From: a virus
Virus record (IMG/VR): IMGVR_UViG_3300042539_001868
Span: 1 to 62,195 of that record
Length of the DNA stretch: 62,195 bases
Direction: 5' to 3' (one strand)
This document shows, one piece after another, positions 1 through 8,006 of the stretch (position 1 is its first letter; each line of letters begins with the position of its first letter). The notes under the pieces are model-generated. The model saw only the letters and a program-made list of their open reading frames with translations. It was not told the origin of the DNA and did no database searches. The position numbers were made by a program, and so were the translations under genes.

Positions 1-894
1 GTTTATGAACCACTTGGAAACTACGGTTCAATACAAGACCCTGATAAAAATTGTCAAACTAACGAAGGTGTGATTAACGTTTATCCTGTATCCAAATATG
101 TTTCAGGACTTGTCGATGATGAATGGTCTGGTTTGAATTGGTTTGATACCAACAGTAGAGTTAAAAAACAAATCGAAGAATGGTATAAAGACGAAACTAA
201 AAATAATAACCCATCTGATGATGAACTAAAGTCGTGGATAACTAAAAACAAAATAAAGTTATTCAATGGTGAGTGGACTGAAAAATTAGTTGATTTAAAT
301 AAAGACACTATCGACAGGGGGATAAAGAATGAAACTCAAGCGATGGATATCCTAAAAGAAAAATTAGGTTCAAATGTTCAAATTAGAAGATTTTGTTCAG
401 GTAGCGTACAAGACACTAGAATGGGTCAAGATTTGGCCGTAAAGATTGGTGATAAAGAAGAATTTTTTGTACAAGTTAAACCTCTTAAAAAAGTTGAAAG
501 TAAATATGACTCCGATGGTGATACCTTCTTTGTTGTATCAAGTCCAAGTTTTGATAATAAAAGATATAAACCTCAAAACGTTGATTTATTCTTTTTTGTT
601 AATAATGAAAATGGAGAATATATAGGGTTTAGAAATAAACCAAATAAAATTTATACACAATACGCAGGACTTGTAAGATTTTATGAACCTTGGGAATTAA
701 CTAACATTTCATTTGAACAATCAAAATTGTACAAACCAAGTTCCAAAAAAGTAAGTAAAGTAGAAGATGACATTTTCAAAGTTGGAGAAAGAAGACTTCA
801 AAATTTAGAATTTAGAAGAAAACAAATTGAAAAATTAATTGACGACGAACTTCAAAAATTAAAACAAACTAAGACAAATAACTCCGAAAAATAA
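1..894 (+). CDS. PD-(D/E)XK nuclease-like protein, 5' end outside window
   Basis: The frame is open from base 1, so the true start lies upstream; the first possible start inside the window is GTG at 70, which I do not trust. Counting from that GTG, residues 119-137 read GQDLAV, a short turn, then FFVQVK, with acidic residues in the helix before it (NETQAMDIL, about 92). An Asp followed by a strand with Q-x-K is the pattern of the restriction-endonuclease-like fold, with Gln in place of the usual Glu. The C-terminal 60 residues are a charged helix rich in Lys and Glu. It lies directly upstream of the scaffold and capsid genes on the same strand, so a role in head assembly or packaging is possible, but that is context only. 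The nuclease assignment is a motif reading, not a firm homology. Confidence 0.5.
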   Translation, partial: VYEPLGNYGSIQDPDKNCQTNEGVINVYPVSKYVSGLVDDEWSGLNWFDTNSRVKKQIEEWYKDETKNNNPSDDELKSWITKNKIKLFNGEWTEKLVDLNKDTIDRGIKNETQAMDILKEKLGSNVQIRRFCSGSVQDTRMGQDLAVKIGDKEEFFVQVKPLKKVESKYDSDGDTFFVVSSPSFDNKRYKPQNVDLFFFVNNENGEYIGFRNKPNKIYTQYAGLVRFYEPWELTNISFEQSKLYKPSSKKVSKVEDDIFKVGERRLQNLEFRRKQIEKLIDDELQKLKQTKTNNSEK

Positions 895-945
895 AAAAAT
901 AATTTCCCAAACACTTGAAAATTAAGATTTTTTAAAGCTTGGATA

Positions 946-952
946 TATTTAT
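946..952 (+). promoter_or_regulatory. Candidate late promoter (TATTTAT) for scaffold and capsid genes
   Basis: TATTTAT lies 22 bases before the scaffold start, in the context ATATATTTATTAG. It matches the motif found upstream of many genes here and probably serves both scaffold and capsid genes, since no copy lies between them. Confidence 0.6.
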
Positions 953-974
953 TAGATAAAACCAAACAAAAAAA

Positions 975-2420
975 ATGGCAAAAAACAAATCTTTAGTAGA
1001 AGAAGCAATCATTCAGATGAAAATTCTGGAAGAAACGGTTGCAGAAAACGCAAAAGGAATACTTGCTTCAACAATGAAGGAAGAAATCAGCGAACTAGTA
1101 AAAGAATCTCTTTCTGAACAAGAAGAAGACGAGATTGAAACAGATGTTAAAATGTCTATGGGCTCAGAAGAAGACTCTGAAGATGAATCTGAAGAAGATT
1201 CAGAAGAAGAATCTGAAATGGGTGGTATGGATATGGATATTGATAACATGGATATGGATATGTCCTCTGATGATGACGTAATTGACCTTTCTGACGAAGA
1301 TGACGACGAAGTTCTTCGCGTTTTCGAATTAATGGGACCTGATGATAACATCGTTGTAAAAAAAGATGATGCAGGAAACATAAACCTTAAAACTGACGAA
1401 AATGAATACATGATTGTTGGTGAAGGTGAAGAAGAAGAGGAAGAAATGTACGAAGAAGAAGAGGAAGAAGAAATGTACGAAATGGACATGACTTCAGACA
1501 TGTACGAAGAAGAATCTATCGAAGACATCGTTTCAAAAGTATTCGACAAATCAGAAGATGATGAAGAAATGAACGAAGAGGAAGAAGAGGAAGAGGAGAA
1601 TGAAGAAGTAGTTTATGAAATCGAGTTCGATGAAGAAGAAATGGATGAAGAAGAAATGTACGAATCTGACGAAGAAATGGAAGAAGAAGACATGGAAGAT
1701 TCTATGAACGAATCCAAAATGAAAGTAAAAGCAAAAGGGGTAGGAATGGGTTCACCTAAATTTAAATTTAATCAAAAACCTAACATGAGTGGTGGTTTCA
1801 AAACAAAAATGAAAAAAGGAAACGCTACAATGGGAACAGGTAAAGCTAAGTTTGAATACAAAGAAGGTGAAAACATGAAAATGAAAATGAGACCCGTAAA
1901 GAAAACAGTTAAAAAAATGGAAACAAAAGAAGCGTCTCGTACTTTAGGTTCAGGTTCGATGTTTAGAAAAGGCGGTTTACCAAAACCAAGAGCTCACTCT
2001 AAATTTAACACCGCAATCAAAGAAAGTGAAAATTCGAGAGAATTAGAACTTTTAAGAGAAAAGAACGAAGAGTACAGAAAAGCACTTAACGTTTTCAGAA
2101 ATAAATTAAACGAAGTTGCGGTATTCAACTCAAACTTAGCTTACGCTACACGTTTGTTCACTGAACACTCTACTTCAAAACAAGAAAAAATCAACATCTT
2201 AAGAAGATTTGACGGAGTTGAATCTTTAAAAGAATCGAAAAACTTGTATAAAACAATTAAGGATGAATTGTCTCCATCCTCAACTCAAACAATGAACGAA
2301 TCAGTTGAACGTGTAATTGAAAAAACACCTTCTACAGGTTCAGTAAATTTAATTGAGTCGAAAACTTATGAAAATCCACAATTCTTAAGAATGAAGGATT
2401 TAATGACTAAAATAAAATAA
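975..2420 (+). CDS. Prohead core scaffold protein, T4 gp22-like, with acidic expansion
   Basis: This 481-residue protein directly precedes the major capsid gene, the T4 position of the scaffold (gp22). Residues 1-50 are helical; about 50-250 are extremely acidic with long Glu runs and Asp-Met repeats; about 255-345 are basic and Gly/Lys/Met-rich; 350-481 are helical and contain a conserved-looking stretch around LNEVAVFNSNLAYATRLF. T4 gp22 is about 270 residues, so the acidic centre is an expansion. Several [LIM]-x-E sites (LSEQ, MNES, LIES) would be cut by a gp21-type protease, as T4 scaffold is during head maturation. Function is inferred from position, composition and the C-terminal helix. 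The start is ATG 22 bases after a late-promoter motif, behind an A-rich leader. Confidence 0.75.
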   Translation: MAKNKSLVEEAIIQMKILEETVAENAKGILASTMKEEISELVKESLSEQEEDEIETDVKMSMGSEEDSEDESEEDSEEESEMGGMDMDIDNMDMDMSSDDDVIDLSDEDDDEVLRVFELMGPDDNIVVKKDDAGNINLKTDENEYMIVGEGEEEEEEMYEEEEEEEMYEMDMTSDMYEEESIEDIVSKVFDKSEDDEEMNEEEEEEEENEEVVYEIEFDEEEMDEEEMYESDEEMEEEDMEDSMNESKMKVKAKGVGMGSPKFKFNQKPNMSGGFKTKMKKGNATMGTGKAKFEYKEGENMKMKMRPVKKTVKKMETKEASRTLGSGSMFRKGGLPKPRAHSKFNTAIKESENSRELELLREKNEEYRKALNVFRNKLNEVAVFNSNLAYATRLFTEHSTSKQEKINILRRFDGVESLKESKNLYKTIKDELSPSSTQTMNESVERVIEKTPSTGSVNLIESKTYENPQFLRMKDLMTKIK

Positions 2421-2451
2421 TAAAATAAAAAAAAAACAAAAAACCTAAAAA

Positions 2452-4299
2452 ATGGGAGCATTATTAGAATCAGGTCTTGTTGGTAACATCGGTTTAAAAC
2501 ACCTTAAAGTTATCAAAGAAGATACAATCAACAAATGGGATAAATTAGGATTCCTAGAAGGCCTTAAAGGTCACCTAAAAGAGAACGTTGCTCAGTTATA
2601 TGAAAACCAAGCATCTTTCTTAATCAATGAAGCTACGTCAGATGGTTCATCAGGTTCTTTCGAAACTGTTGTATTCCCTATCGTTAGACGTGTGTTCTCT
2701 AAATTATTAGCTAACGACATCGTGTCAGTTCAAGCTATGAACTTACCTATCGGTAAATTATTCTACTTCGTACCAAAAATTCAAGGTTACAGTGGTGGAA
2801 CTAACACTCAATGGAGTGATGTATCAAGTGGTGACCACTACGCACCTGTAGGTTCTCCTGGTAACTACCCTGGAAATCCAAACGCTGGTTACACAAGTGG
2901 TGCTCCTTACGCTAAAAACCTTTACGATTTATTCTACGAAGGAAATGAAGCTGCTTTAGACCCTCCAGGTTTATTTGACTATTCAAAAGGTCGTTGGTCA
3001 GCAATTACTGCTAGTACTGAGATTCAAGTATGGTCAAATGGTTCTTTAGCTTCAGCTACAACTGAATACGCTACTGCAACTAACGTACGTAAAATCATCA
3101 TCAAAATGTGTGGTTTTGCTGATAGCGGAGCAGGTAAATTAATCGGTCCTGATGGTAATGAAATGGATACAGAATCTTTCTTATCTGATTTAATTATCTT
3201 CACAGGAGCAGGTTTATCTTCACAAGATGGTAACCCTTGTCCTATCTCTACAGGTCCATTATTGTTCCGTGTGGTAACACAACAATACGGTAAAGGTATC
3301 GTTAACTACGGTAATACAACTCAAACTAATTGGCCAGCGGCTTCAGGTAACAATCCTGCAGGTAACGGTGGTTCATTTAAGAACATCTGTGATGCTAACG
3401 GTTGTATCTATTTAGAAGTTGACTTATCTTGTCCAGTATGTGCTGACTGTAACGCAACATCTTTAGATGGTTATACAGGAGCTACAATCACTGCTAACAC
3501 AACAACTTCATTCTACGCTGCTTTCAGACGTTATGAAGAATTAGAATTCGAAGACAAAATTGGTGAGGTTTCTTTCGATTTAGAATCAGTAACTGTTTCT
3601 GTAACTGAAAGAAAATTAAGAGCACAATGGTCTCCTGAATTAGCTCAAGACGTTGCGGCATTCCACAACATCGATGCTGAAGCTGAATTAACGGCTTTAT
3701 TATCTGAACAAGTTGCGGCTGAAATTGACCGTGAAATCTTACGTGACTTACGTAAAGGTGCGGCTTGGAACTTACGTTGGGATTACAACGGATGGAGAAG
3801 AATTTCTTCAACAACTTCTTACACTCAGAAAGATTGGAATCAAACATTGATTACTGCAATTAACCAATTGTCAGCACAAATCCACAAGTCAACACTTCGT
3901 GGTGGAGCTAACTGGATTGTTGTATCAAGTGAGGTTTCTGCTATCTTTGATGACTTAGAATACTTCCACGTATCTAATGCTTCACCTGAGCAAGACCAAT
4001 ACAACATGGGTATTGAAAGAGTTGGTACTTTAGCTGGACGTTACCAAGTATACCGTGACCCTTATTTCCCACCTAACCAAGTGTTAATCGGACATAAAGG
4101 AACATCGTTACTTGATACTGGTTACATCTACGCACCGTATGTACCATTACAATTAACTCCTACAATGTACAATCCATTCAACTTCACACCGATAAAGGGT
4201 ATTATGACCCGTTACGCGAAAAAAATGGTGAATAACCGCTTCTACGGAAGAATTACCGTTGATGGTGTTCGTACATTTGATTTAAGAGAATTGAGATAA
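2452..4299 (+). CDS. 23: Major capsid protein, T4 gp23-like
   Basis: HK97-fold capsid subunit that builds the phage head. The 615-residue product (T4 gp23 has 521) shares clear gp23 signatures: SFLINEA around residue 60, matching T4 SFLTEA; RKLRAQWSPELAQDVAAFH and DAEAELTALL in the middle; and the C-terminal block NPFNFTPIKGIMTRY. The predicted maturation cut by a gp21-type protease is after Glu60, leaving ATSDGSSGSF as the mature N-terminus; T4 gp23 is cut after Glu65. A segment at about residues 110-350 rich in Ser, Thr, Gly and Cys (CPVCADC near 327-333) has no obvious T4 counterpart and may be a surface insertion. GC and codon choice look higher than in neighbours, as expected for a highly expressed gene. 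It ends 24 bases before a strong terminator. Confidence 0.95.
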   Translation: MGALLESGLVGNIGLKHLKVIKEDTINKWDKLGFLEGLKGHLKENVAQLYENQASFLINEATSDGSSGSFETVVFPIVRRVFSKLLANDIVSVQAMNLPIGKLFYFVPKIQGYSGGTNTQWSDVSSGDHYAPVGSPGNYPGNPNAGYTSGAPYAKNLYDLFYEGNEAALDPPGLFDYSKGRWSAITASTEIQVWSNGSLASATTEYATATNVRKIIIKMCGFADSGAGKLIGPDGNEMDTESFLSDLIIFTGAGLSSQDGNPCPISTGPLLFRVVTQQYGKGIVNYGNTTQTNWPAASGNNPAGNGGSFKNICDANGCIYLEVDLSCPVCADCNATSLDGYTGATITANTTTSFYAAFRRYEELEFEDKIGEVSFDLESVTVSVTERKLRAQWSPELAQDVAAFHNIDAEAELTALLSEQVAAEIDREILRDLRKGAAWNLRWDYNGWRRISSTTSYTQKDWNQTLITAINQLSAQIHKSTLRGGANWIVVSSEVSAIFDDLEYFHVSNASPEQDQYNMGIERVGTLAGRYQVYRDPYFPPNQVLIGHKGTSLLDTGYIYAPYVPLQLTPTMYNPFNFTPIKGIMTRYAKKMVNNRFYGRITVDGVRTFDLRELR

Positions 4300-4321
4300 T
4301 CAAAATCTTAAATAAAATCCT

Positions 4322-4353
4322 AAAAAGGTCAGAGAAATCTGACCTTTTTTTTT
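4322..4353 (+). terminator. Rho-independent terminator after capsid gene
   Basis: Perfect 11-bp stem AAAAGGTCAGA / TCTGACCTTTT with a GAAA tetraloop, followed by a run of T. It closes the scaffold-capsid transcript. Confidence 0.92.
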
Positions 4354-4391
4354 ATTTATATTGACACAATTGATATTATGGTTATATTTAT
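4353..4391 (+). promoter_or_regulatory. Two TATTTAT motifs upstream of HNH gene
   Basis: TATTTAT occurs at 4353-4359, inside the T-run of the capsid terminator, and again at 4385-4391, only five bases before the HNH start. The second would give an almost leaderless transcript. Confidence 0.45.
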
Positions 4392-4396
4392 AATAT

Positions 4397-5077
4397 ATGA
4401 AAAAAATTATTTTAGACCAAAATACAATTAATGAAATAATTAGAATGTATAATGAAGAAATGTTAGGTTCTCCTACCATATCTAAAAAAATAGGAATTCA
4501 CAAAACAGTAATAATTAGAATTTTAAAAGAAAATGGTGTTAATGTAGGTAAATCAGGAAGAAAATTTACAGGTGGTAAATCTGAGACTAATAAAAGATAC
4601 TATAAAAAAAATAGAGAAAAAATTTTAGAGTATTTTTCAGATTGGCAAAAAGAAAACAGAGAACATTTAAATACTTACCACCAAAAATGGAGGGAAAAAA
4701 ATATAGATAAACATAGGGATTATAAACGTAAATATGAAAAACACCGTAAGGATACTGACCCCCTCTATAAACTAATCTCTAATTTCAGAACTGCCATTTA
4801 TCAAGTATTAAAAGAAAGTAACGTAGAAAAAAACGGTCATTATTTTGACATTTTAAAGTACTCTCCTGAAGAATTAATATCTCACTTAGAAAACCAATTT
4901 AAAGACGGTATGACGTGGGATAATTACGGGGAATGGCATGTTGACCACATAAAAGCTATTTCATTATATAACATAAAAGAAATCGGTGATGAAGAGTTTA
5001 TGAAGTGTTGGAGTCTATCTAACCTTCAACCAATGTGGGGAGAAGAAAATATTAGAAAATCAAATAAAGTGTTATAA
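4397..5077 (+). CDS. HNH endonuclease with N-terminal helix-turn-helix (free-standing homing type)
   Basis: 226 residues. The N-terminal 50 residues (IIRMYNEEMLGSPTISKKIG...) look like a resolvase- or transposase-style helix-turn-helix that would read DNA. A basic Lys/Arg/Tyr-rich linker follows (about 60-130). The C-terminus holds the HNH nuclease core: WHVDHIKAIS supplies the DH pair near residue 186, and SLSNLQPMWGEENIRKSNK supplies the Asn and final basic residues. This layout is typical of free-standing homing endonucleases that spread between T4-like genomes. It sits alone between two terminators just after the capsid gene, a common homing target. It uses its own promoter motif and is not part of the head operon. 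Confidence 0.88.
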   Translation: MKKIILDQNTINEIIRMYNEEMLGSPTISKKIGIHKTVIIRILKENGVNVGKSGRKFTGGKSETNKRYYKKNREKILEYFSDWQKENREHLNTYHQKWREKNIDKHRDYKRKYEKHRKDTDPLYKLISNFRTAIYQVLKESNVEKNGHYFDILKYSPEELISHLENQFKDGMTWDNYGEWHVDHIKAISLYNIKEIGDEEFMKCWSLSNLQPMWGEENIRKSNKVL

Positions 5078-5080
5078 ATA

Positions 5081-5110
5081 AAAAAACCCACTCTTTTGAA
5101 GTGGGTTTCT
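5081..5110 (-). terminator. Terminator between convergent genes
   Basis: Stem AAACCCACT / AGTGGGTTT (5084-5092 with 5100-5108). Read leftwards it ends in seven T, so it mainly terminates the minus-strand gene at 5127-5501, but it also lies just past the HNH gene stop. Confidence 0.85.
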
Positions 5111-5126
5111 AACATTTTAAATTAAA

Positions 5127-5501
5127 TTAACCTCTTATACAAGCCTCGAATTGTTTTAAACACATATTTTCAGAACCTTTTTCCATACAAGATTTGTATT
5201 TACTTGTACATTCTTTACTTTTAAATTCTCTTCTCATTCTGCCTTTTTCTCTGTATTTGTCTCTTATAGGGTTTATTGATTCCCAATCTGTTTTATCAAA
5301 ATCCGTCATAAATTTTTCAGAGTCATCGTCATAATCTTCCCAACTTTTTTTATAGGTCGGCATTTTTTTAATTGCGTCATTATATTCTTTTTCAATAGAC
5401 GAATATTCTGTTTCATCTTCATCAGACCATTCCTGTTCTTTAATAATTCTTTTAACAAGTTTCATTAAATCTGATTCTGTTAATCTTATAACTTTTTTCA
5501 T
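5127..5501 (-). CDS. Small acidic protein with capsid-targeting-like N-terminus
   Basis: 124 residues, function not recognised. The N-terminus MKKVIRLTESDLMKLVKRII is an amphipathic helix ending in I-K-E (Glu22) followed by Gln. It lines up residue for residue with the N-terminus of the product at 13009-13704, including the E22-Q23 position. T4 packages small internal proteins with an N-terminal targeting peptide removed by the gp21 protease after [LI]-x-E, so I propose the same fate here. After the site the protein is acidic (WSDEDETEYSS), then carries four Cys near the C-terminus (KECTSKYKSC, NMCLKQFEAC), a spacing that could form two disulfides or bind metal. It has its own promoter motif and terminator. 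Confidence 0.75.
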   Translation of the reverse strand: MKKVIRLTESDLMKLVKRIIKEQEWSDEDETEYSSIEKEYNDAIKKMPTYKKSWEDYDDDSEKFMTDFDKTDWESINPIRDKYREKGRMRREFKSKECTSKYKSCMEKGSENMCLKQFEACIRG

Positions 5502-5528
5502 AATATTTTTTTTTAATTTTATTTACAT

Positions 5529-5535
5529 ATAAATA
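5529..5535 (-). promoter_or_regulatory. Candidate late promoter (TATTTAT) for gene at 5501
   Basis: On the minus strand the context reads GAGATATTTATATG, 27 bases before the ATG at 5501. The same GAGATATTTAT string precedes the plus-strand gene at 5692. Confidence 0.6.
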
Positions 5536-5553
5536 TCTCAATTTTTAAAAAAA

Positions 5554-5622
5554 TTAATTTATTCCAATAACTGAAATTGAACTATTTGTACCGTATATTT
5601 TAATACCGGGACTAACTGACAT
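5554..5622 (-). other. Tiny open frame, possible gene remnant
   Basis: An ATG-started frame of 22 codons (MSVSPGIKIYGTNSSISVIG...) ends in TAA, and the frame stays open a further 12 codons upstream of the ATG. Its Ser/Gly/Ile pattern looks like a beta-strand fragment of a structural protein. It lies in the 190-base gap between divergent genes, has no promoter motif of its own, and may be the tail end of a lost gene. Chance cannot be excluded. Confidence 0.25.
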
Positions 5623-5671
5623 TTTATAAAGAGAAGTTAAATCTGAATTTAATTTTTTTTATGTTTTGAGA

Positions 5672-5678
5672 TATTTAT
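5672..5678 (+). promoter_or_regulatory. Candidate late promoter (TATTTAT) for gene at 5692
   Basis: Context GAGATATTTATTTAG, 13 bases before the ATG at 5692. Confidence 0.6.
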
Positions 5679-5691
5679 TTAGAAAGTTAAC

Positions 5692-6948
5692 ATGAAAAAT
5701 TCTTTAAACGAGGAATTAAATAGAATAAATTTTTTATTTGACTATCAAAAAGGTCGAGTTGTTTCTGAGCAGTTAATTCAAAAAACTAAACAAAAGATTG
5801 GTGATACTAAAACCGCATCAACTGAAGAAATAACTCCTGAGAGTGTTAGTGAATCAAAACAATGGTTGATTTCAAACAATTATGATTCATTATTTACTGA
5901 ATTTGATAGAAAAAATAAAAAAGGTAGAGGTAATAGTATTTTACGAACATGGAAAAAAAACGCTGACCAAGGAATTTCTTCAAAAGAGGAATTAACACCT
6001 GAACAATCTGAAGGTGTTTTTATGTTAAAATTTGCTCTTGAAAGTTATGTCAACGCAAAAGAAAGCTCAAAGAAAAAAATAAAAATAATTTCAATTTCCA
6101 AAGGACAAACTACTGAAGAAGTGTCTGAAGATAAGGTAGATAAAAATCAACTACCTAAAGAATTGGCCGAAGTTAACACGTTAACAGGACCTACTGGGTT
6201 ATTTCAAGATAACTCAACTGAACCAACTGCGAATCTTGATTCATCGATTGATGAAATTATTAAAGGTTTGGAAATAAAAAAACAAGAATTTATTAAAGAA
6301 AATCCCCAATTTGCCGAATTATCTGAGGTAATGTTATGGGAATGTACTGACGTTATTGTTGAAACATCTTCAAGTAGATATGCAAATACTGAGCCAGCCG
6401 AAAAGTTAAACTTTTTATCTCTTTCAAAAATGAGAGCTGAAAAAGGGTACTCTAAAATAATTCAATTATTAAATTCAAAAGGTGTTCTTTTTGGGGATAC
6501 ATATGAAAAAAATAAAACTTTGCCAGGGGCGATTGATTATACAGGAAAAAATGGAGATGGAAGTTCAGGACCTCCACCTCCAAATGGAAAAAGTATGGCT
6601 GATTTAAGATTTGAAGGTAAATTAAATGCTCCAAGATATGTTAAAAGTGATTCTCCTGAATATAAAAAATTATTTGATTTGTCGGTTAAAAATTACGGTA
6701 ATCCTTTGGAAAATCCTAATGACTATTCAATTTACAAATACTTTAATTTCAAAGCCAATTTTCAATTAGTTATACGTAAAGAATATAGATTCCCTCAACC
6801 TGAAAAGAAAGTAGTTACTTATGGCGAATATAAAATTTTCTTTTTAACGACCAAATGGTCTTTAAAAATTAAATTCCCAAAACTTTCTTTAAAGTTAATT
6901 TCAGGTGGAATGAAAAATTCAATTATGGATGCTTGTCCAAGATTTTAA
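5692..6948 (+). CDS. Putative internal head protein with cleavable N-terminus
   Basis: 418 residues, no family recognised. The N-terminus MKNSLNEELNRINFLFDYQK followed by GRVVSEQ differs in sequence from the other proposed targeting peptides but likewise ends in [V]-x-E (Glu26) followed by Gln, consistent with prohead-protease cutting. The body is Lys/Glu-rich with low-complexity stretches (about 30-200); the C-terminal 130 residues look folded, with a Pro-rich turn SSGPPPPNGKSM near 293 and strand-like segments (FQLVIRKEYRF, YGEYKIFFLTT). There is no signal peptide or membrane segment. It is transcribed alone from its own motif and ends two bases before a convergent gene. The head-protein reading rests only on the N-terminal pattern. 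Confidence 0.65.
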   Translation: MKNSLNEELNRINFLFDYQKGRVVSEQLIQKTKQKIGDTKTASTEEITPESVSESKQWLISNNYDSLFTEFDRKNKKGRGNSILRTWKKNADQGISSKEELTPEQSEGVFMLKFALESYVNAKESSKKKIKIISISKGQTTEEVSEDKVDKNQLPKELAEVNTLTGPTGLFQDNSTEPTANLDSSIDEIIKGLEIKKQEFIKENPQFAELSEVMLWECTDVIVETSSSRYANTEPAEKLNFLSLSKMRAEKGYSKIIQLLNSKGVLFGDTYEKNKTLPGAIDYTGKNGDGSSGPPPPNGKSMADLRFEGKLNAPRYVKSDSPEYKKLFDLSVKNYGNPLENPNDYSIYKYFNFKANFQLVIRKEYRFPQPEKKVVTYGEYKIFFLTTKWSLKIKFPKLSLKLISGGMKNSIMDACPRF

Positions 6949-6950
6949 CG

Positions 6951-7433
6951 TTAATGAAATCTAACTGAAGACCAAAAATATACCCAATTAAATGATTCTC
7001 TTCTAATTTCAAAAACAGTACCACAACCAAATTCTTTAACATCTTTTTGATATATAAGTTTTTTATGTGGTGGAGAGTCCAACCATTCACTTACAAAAAT
7101 TTTAGCTAGAAATTCGTTTGTTAATCCTTTAACCGATAAAACATTAGCAAACATTAAGGTAATTTCACTAAATTTTCCTTTTTGAGTATGAACTACGGTA
7201 TTGTATTTAACGCTATTTTTTGAGTTTGTTAACGCCCCCTTTTTTAATTTTATATTAAGTGTTAAAGTTTGTAATCCTGAATCGGCTCTTAACTTATTAA
7301 TCTTTTCTTCAATTAAAGTTGATATAACCTCACAATCAAGTTTGTTAAGGACTGTTGAATCTAATTTAGATAATTTTTGTGATTTTACATAACAAAATGT
7401 TAATAATAAAAAAAGTGTTATAATTTGTTTCAT
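6951..7433 (-). CDS. Secreted CAP-superfamily (SCP/PR1-like) protein
   Basis: 160 residues from ATG 7433; a TTG five codons upstream is rejected because the promoter box overlaps it. Residues 1-18 (MKQIITLFLLLTFCYVKS) are a clear signal peptide. The mature part follows the CAP pattern: INKLRADSGLQTLTL near the N-terminus, a helix with Asn and Ser, HTQKGKFSEI in the middle with a His and Glu placed as in the CAP cavity, then WLDSPPHKKLI and a Gly-Cys-Gly strand (EFGCGTVF). CAP proteins are secreted and act in adhesion or lipid and metal binding; the role here is unknown. Its upstream box is of host type, not the TATTTAT late type, which suggests expression by host RNA polymerase, possibly as a host-altering cargo gene. 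Confidence 0.72.
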   Translation of the reverse strand: MKQIITLFLLLTFCYVKSQKLSKLDSTVLNKLDCEVISTLIEEKINKLRADSGLQTLTLNIKLKKGALTNSKNSVKYNTVVHTQKGKFSEITLMFANVLSVKGLTNEFLAKIFVSEWLDSPPHKKLIYQKDVKEFGCGTVFEIRRESFNWVYFWSSVRFH

Positions 7434-7437
7434 AATA

Positions 7438-7445
7438 CAAATATA
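7438..7445 (-). promoter_or_regulatory. Host-type promoter -7 box TATATTTG
   Basis: Minus-strand TATATTTG followed by TATT and then ATG matches the Bacteroidota -7 consensus TAnnTTTG. The -33 region has TTTT rather than TTTG. The transcript would begin at or near the start codon. Confidence 0.6.
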
Positions 7446-7469
7446 CAAAACTATTTTTAATTATAAAAA

Positions 7470-7505
7470 TAAAAACCCCACTTTTAAACAAAGGTGGGGT
7501 TTTTT
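7470..7505 (-). terminator. Terminator overlapping end of gene at 7504
   Basis: Stem AAAAACCCCAC / GTGGGGTTTTT (7471-7481 with 7494-7504) with a 12-base loop and T-runs on both sides. It ends the minus-strand gene at 7504-7890, whose stop codon touches the stem, and insulates it from the CAP gene. Confidence 0.88.
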
Positions 7506-7890
7506 ATTGCTCCTTAAAATTCGGATTTTCAATTAATACGCTAACGGAAATGTTTGAATTATAAATTTTTTCCCAATAGGTGAGAGATAACATTTTATAT
7601 AAAGAAAATACGGTTTCTTTCATTTCTTTTTCATCAATTCTTCCTTCTTCATCTGAACAGTAATTATACGACCAAAGTGATAAGAAAATAATGTCATCGA
7701 TTAACATGTTATCGTAACAATCAAAATTAACATGTTCTTTTAAGAAATCAAAGTCTATGTAAATATTAATGTCGGTTATAAGGTCACTAAAATGAATTCT
7801 TAATTTTAAAACATCAATATGTTTTATAAATGGGTACTTTTTTTTAAATAAAATATTAAGAGCTCTTTCTAGTTTTTTCTCATCATTCAT
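7504..7890 (-). CDS. Hypothetical acidic protein
   Basis: 128 residues from ATG 7890 (MNDEKKLERALNILFKKKYP); ATG 7896 and TTG 7950 are in-frame alternatives, but the extra N-terminus (FGLLQQFFISFQ) looks unlike a natural start. The sequence is helical and acidic with aromatic residues (DFLKEHVNFDCYDNMLIDDI, SLWSYNY), and no motif, signal peptide or membrane segment that I recognise. It looks like a soluble cytoplasmic protein. It forms a single-gene unit ended by the hairpin at 7470-7505. Confidence 0.6.
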   Translation of the reverse strand: MNDEKKLERALNILFKKKYPFIKHIDVLKLRIHFSDLITDINIYIDFDFLKEHVNFDCYDNMLIDDIIFLSLWSYNYCSDEEGRIDEKEMKETVFSLYKMLSLTYWEKIYNSNISVSVLIENPNFKEQ

Positions 7891-7986
7891 AATCATAATT
7901 ATCTGAAAACTGATAAAAAATTGTTGAAGTAGTCCAAATACGTCTTTCAAGGTTTTTTTTAATTTACAATATATATTTTCCTTTAA

Positions 7987-7993
7987 TATTTAT
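7987..7993 (+). promoter_or_regulatory. Candidate late promoter (TATTTAT) for T9SS-like gene
   Basis: Context AATATTTATAATAAAAG, 13 bases before the ATG at 8007. Confidence 0.6.
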
Positions 7994-8006
7994 AATAAAA
8001 GACATT

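Noticed and set aside
1013-1549. Long Ser-rich open frame antisense to the scaffold gene
   Set aside because: It is the mirror of GAA/GAT-rich codons of the acidic stretch; no independent start signals.
7434-7448. TTG start at 7448 for the CAP protein
   Set aside because: It would place the promoter box inside the gene and put MYICI ahead of a perfect signal peptide; ATG 7433 fits better.
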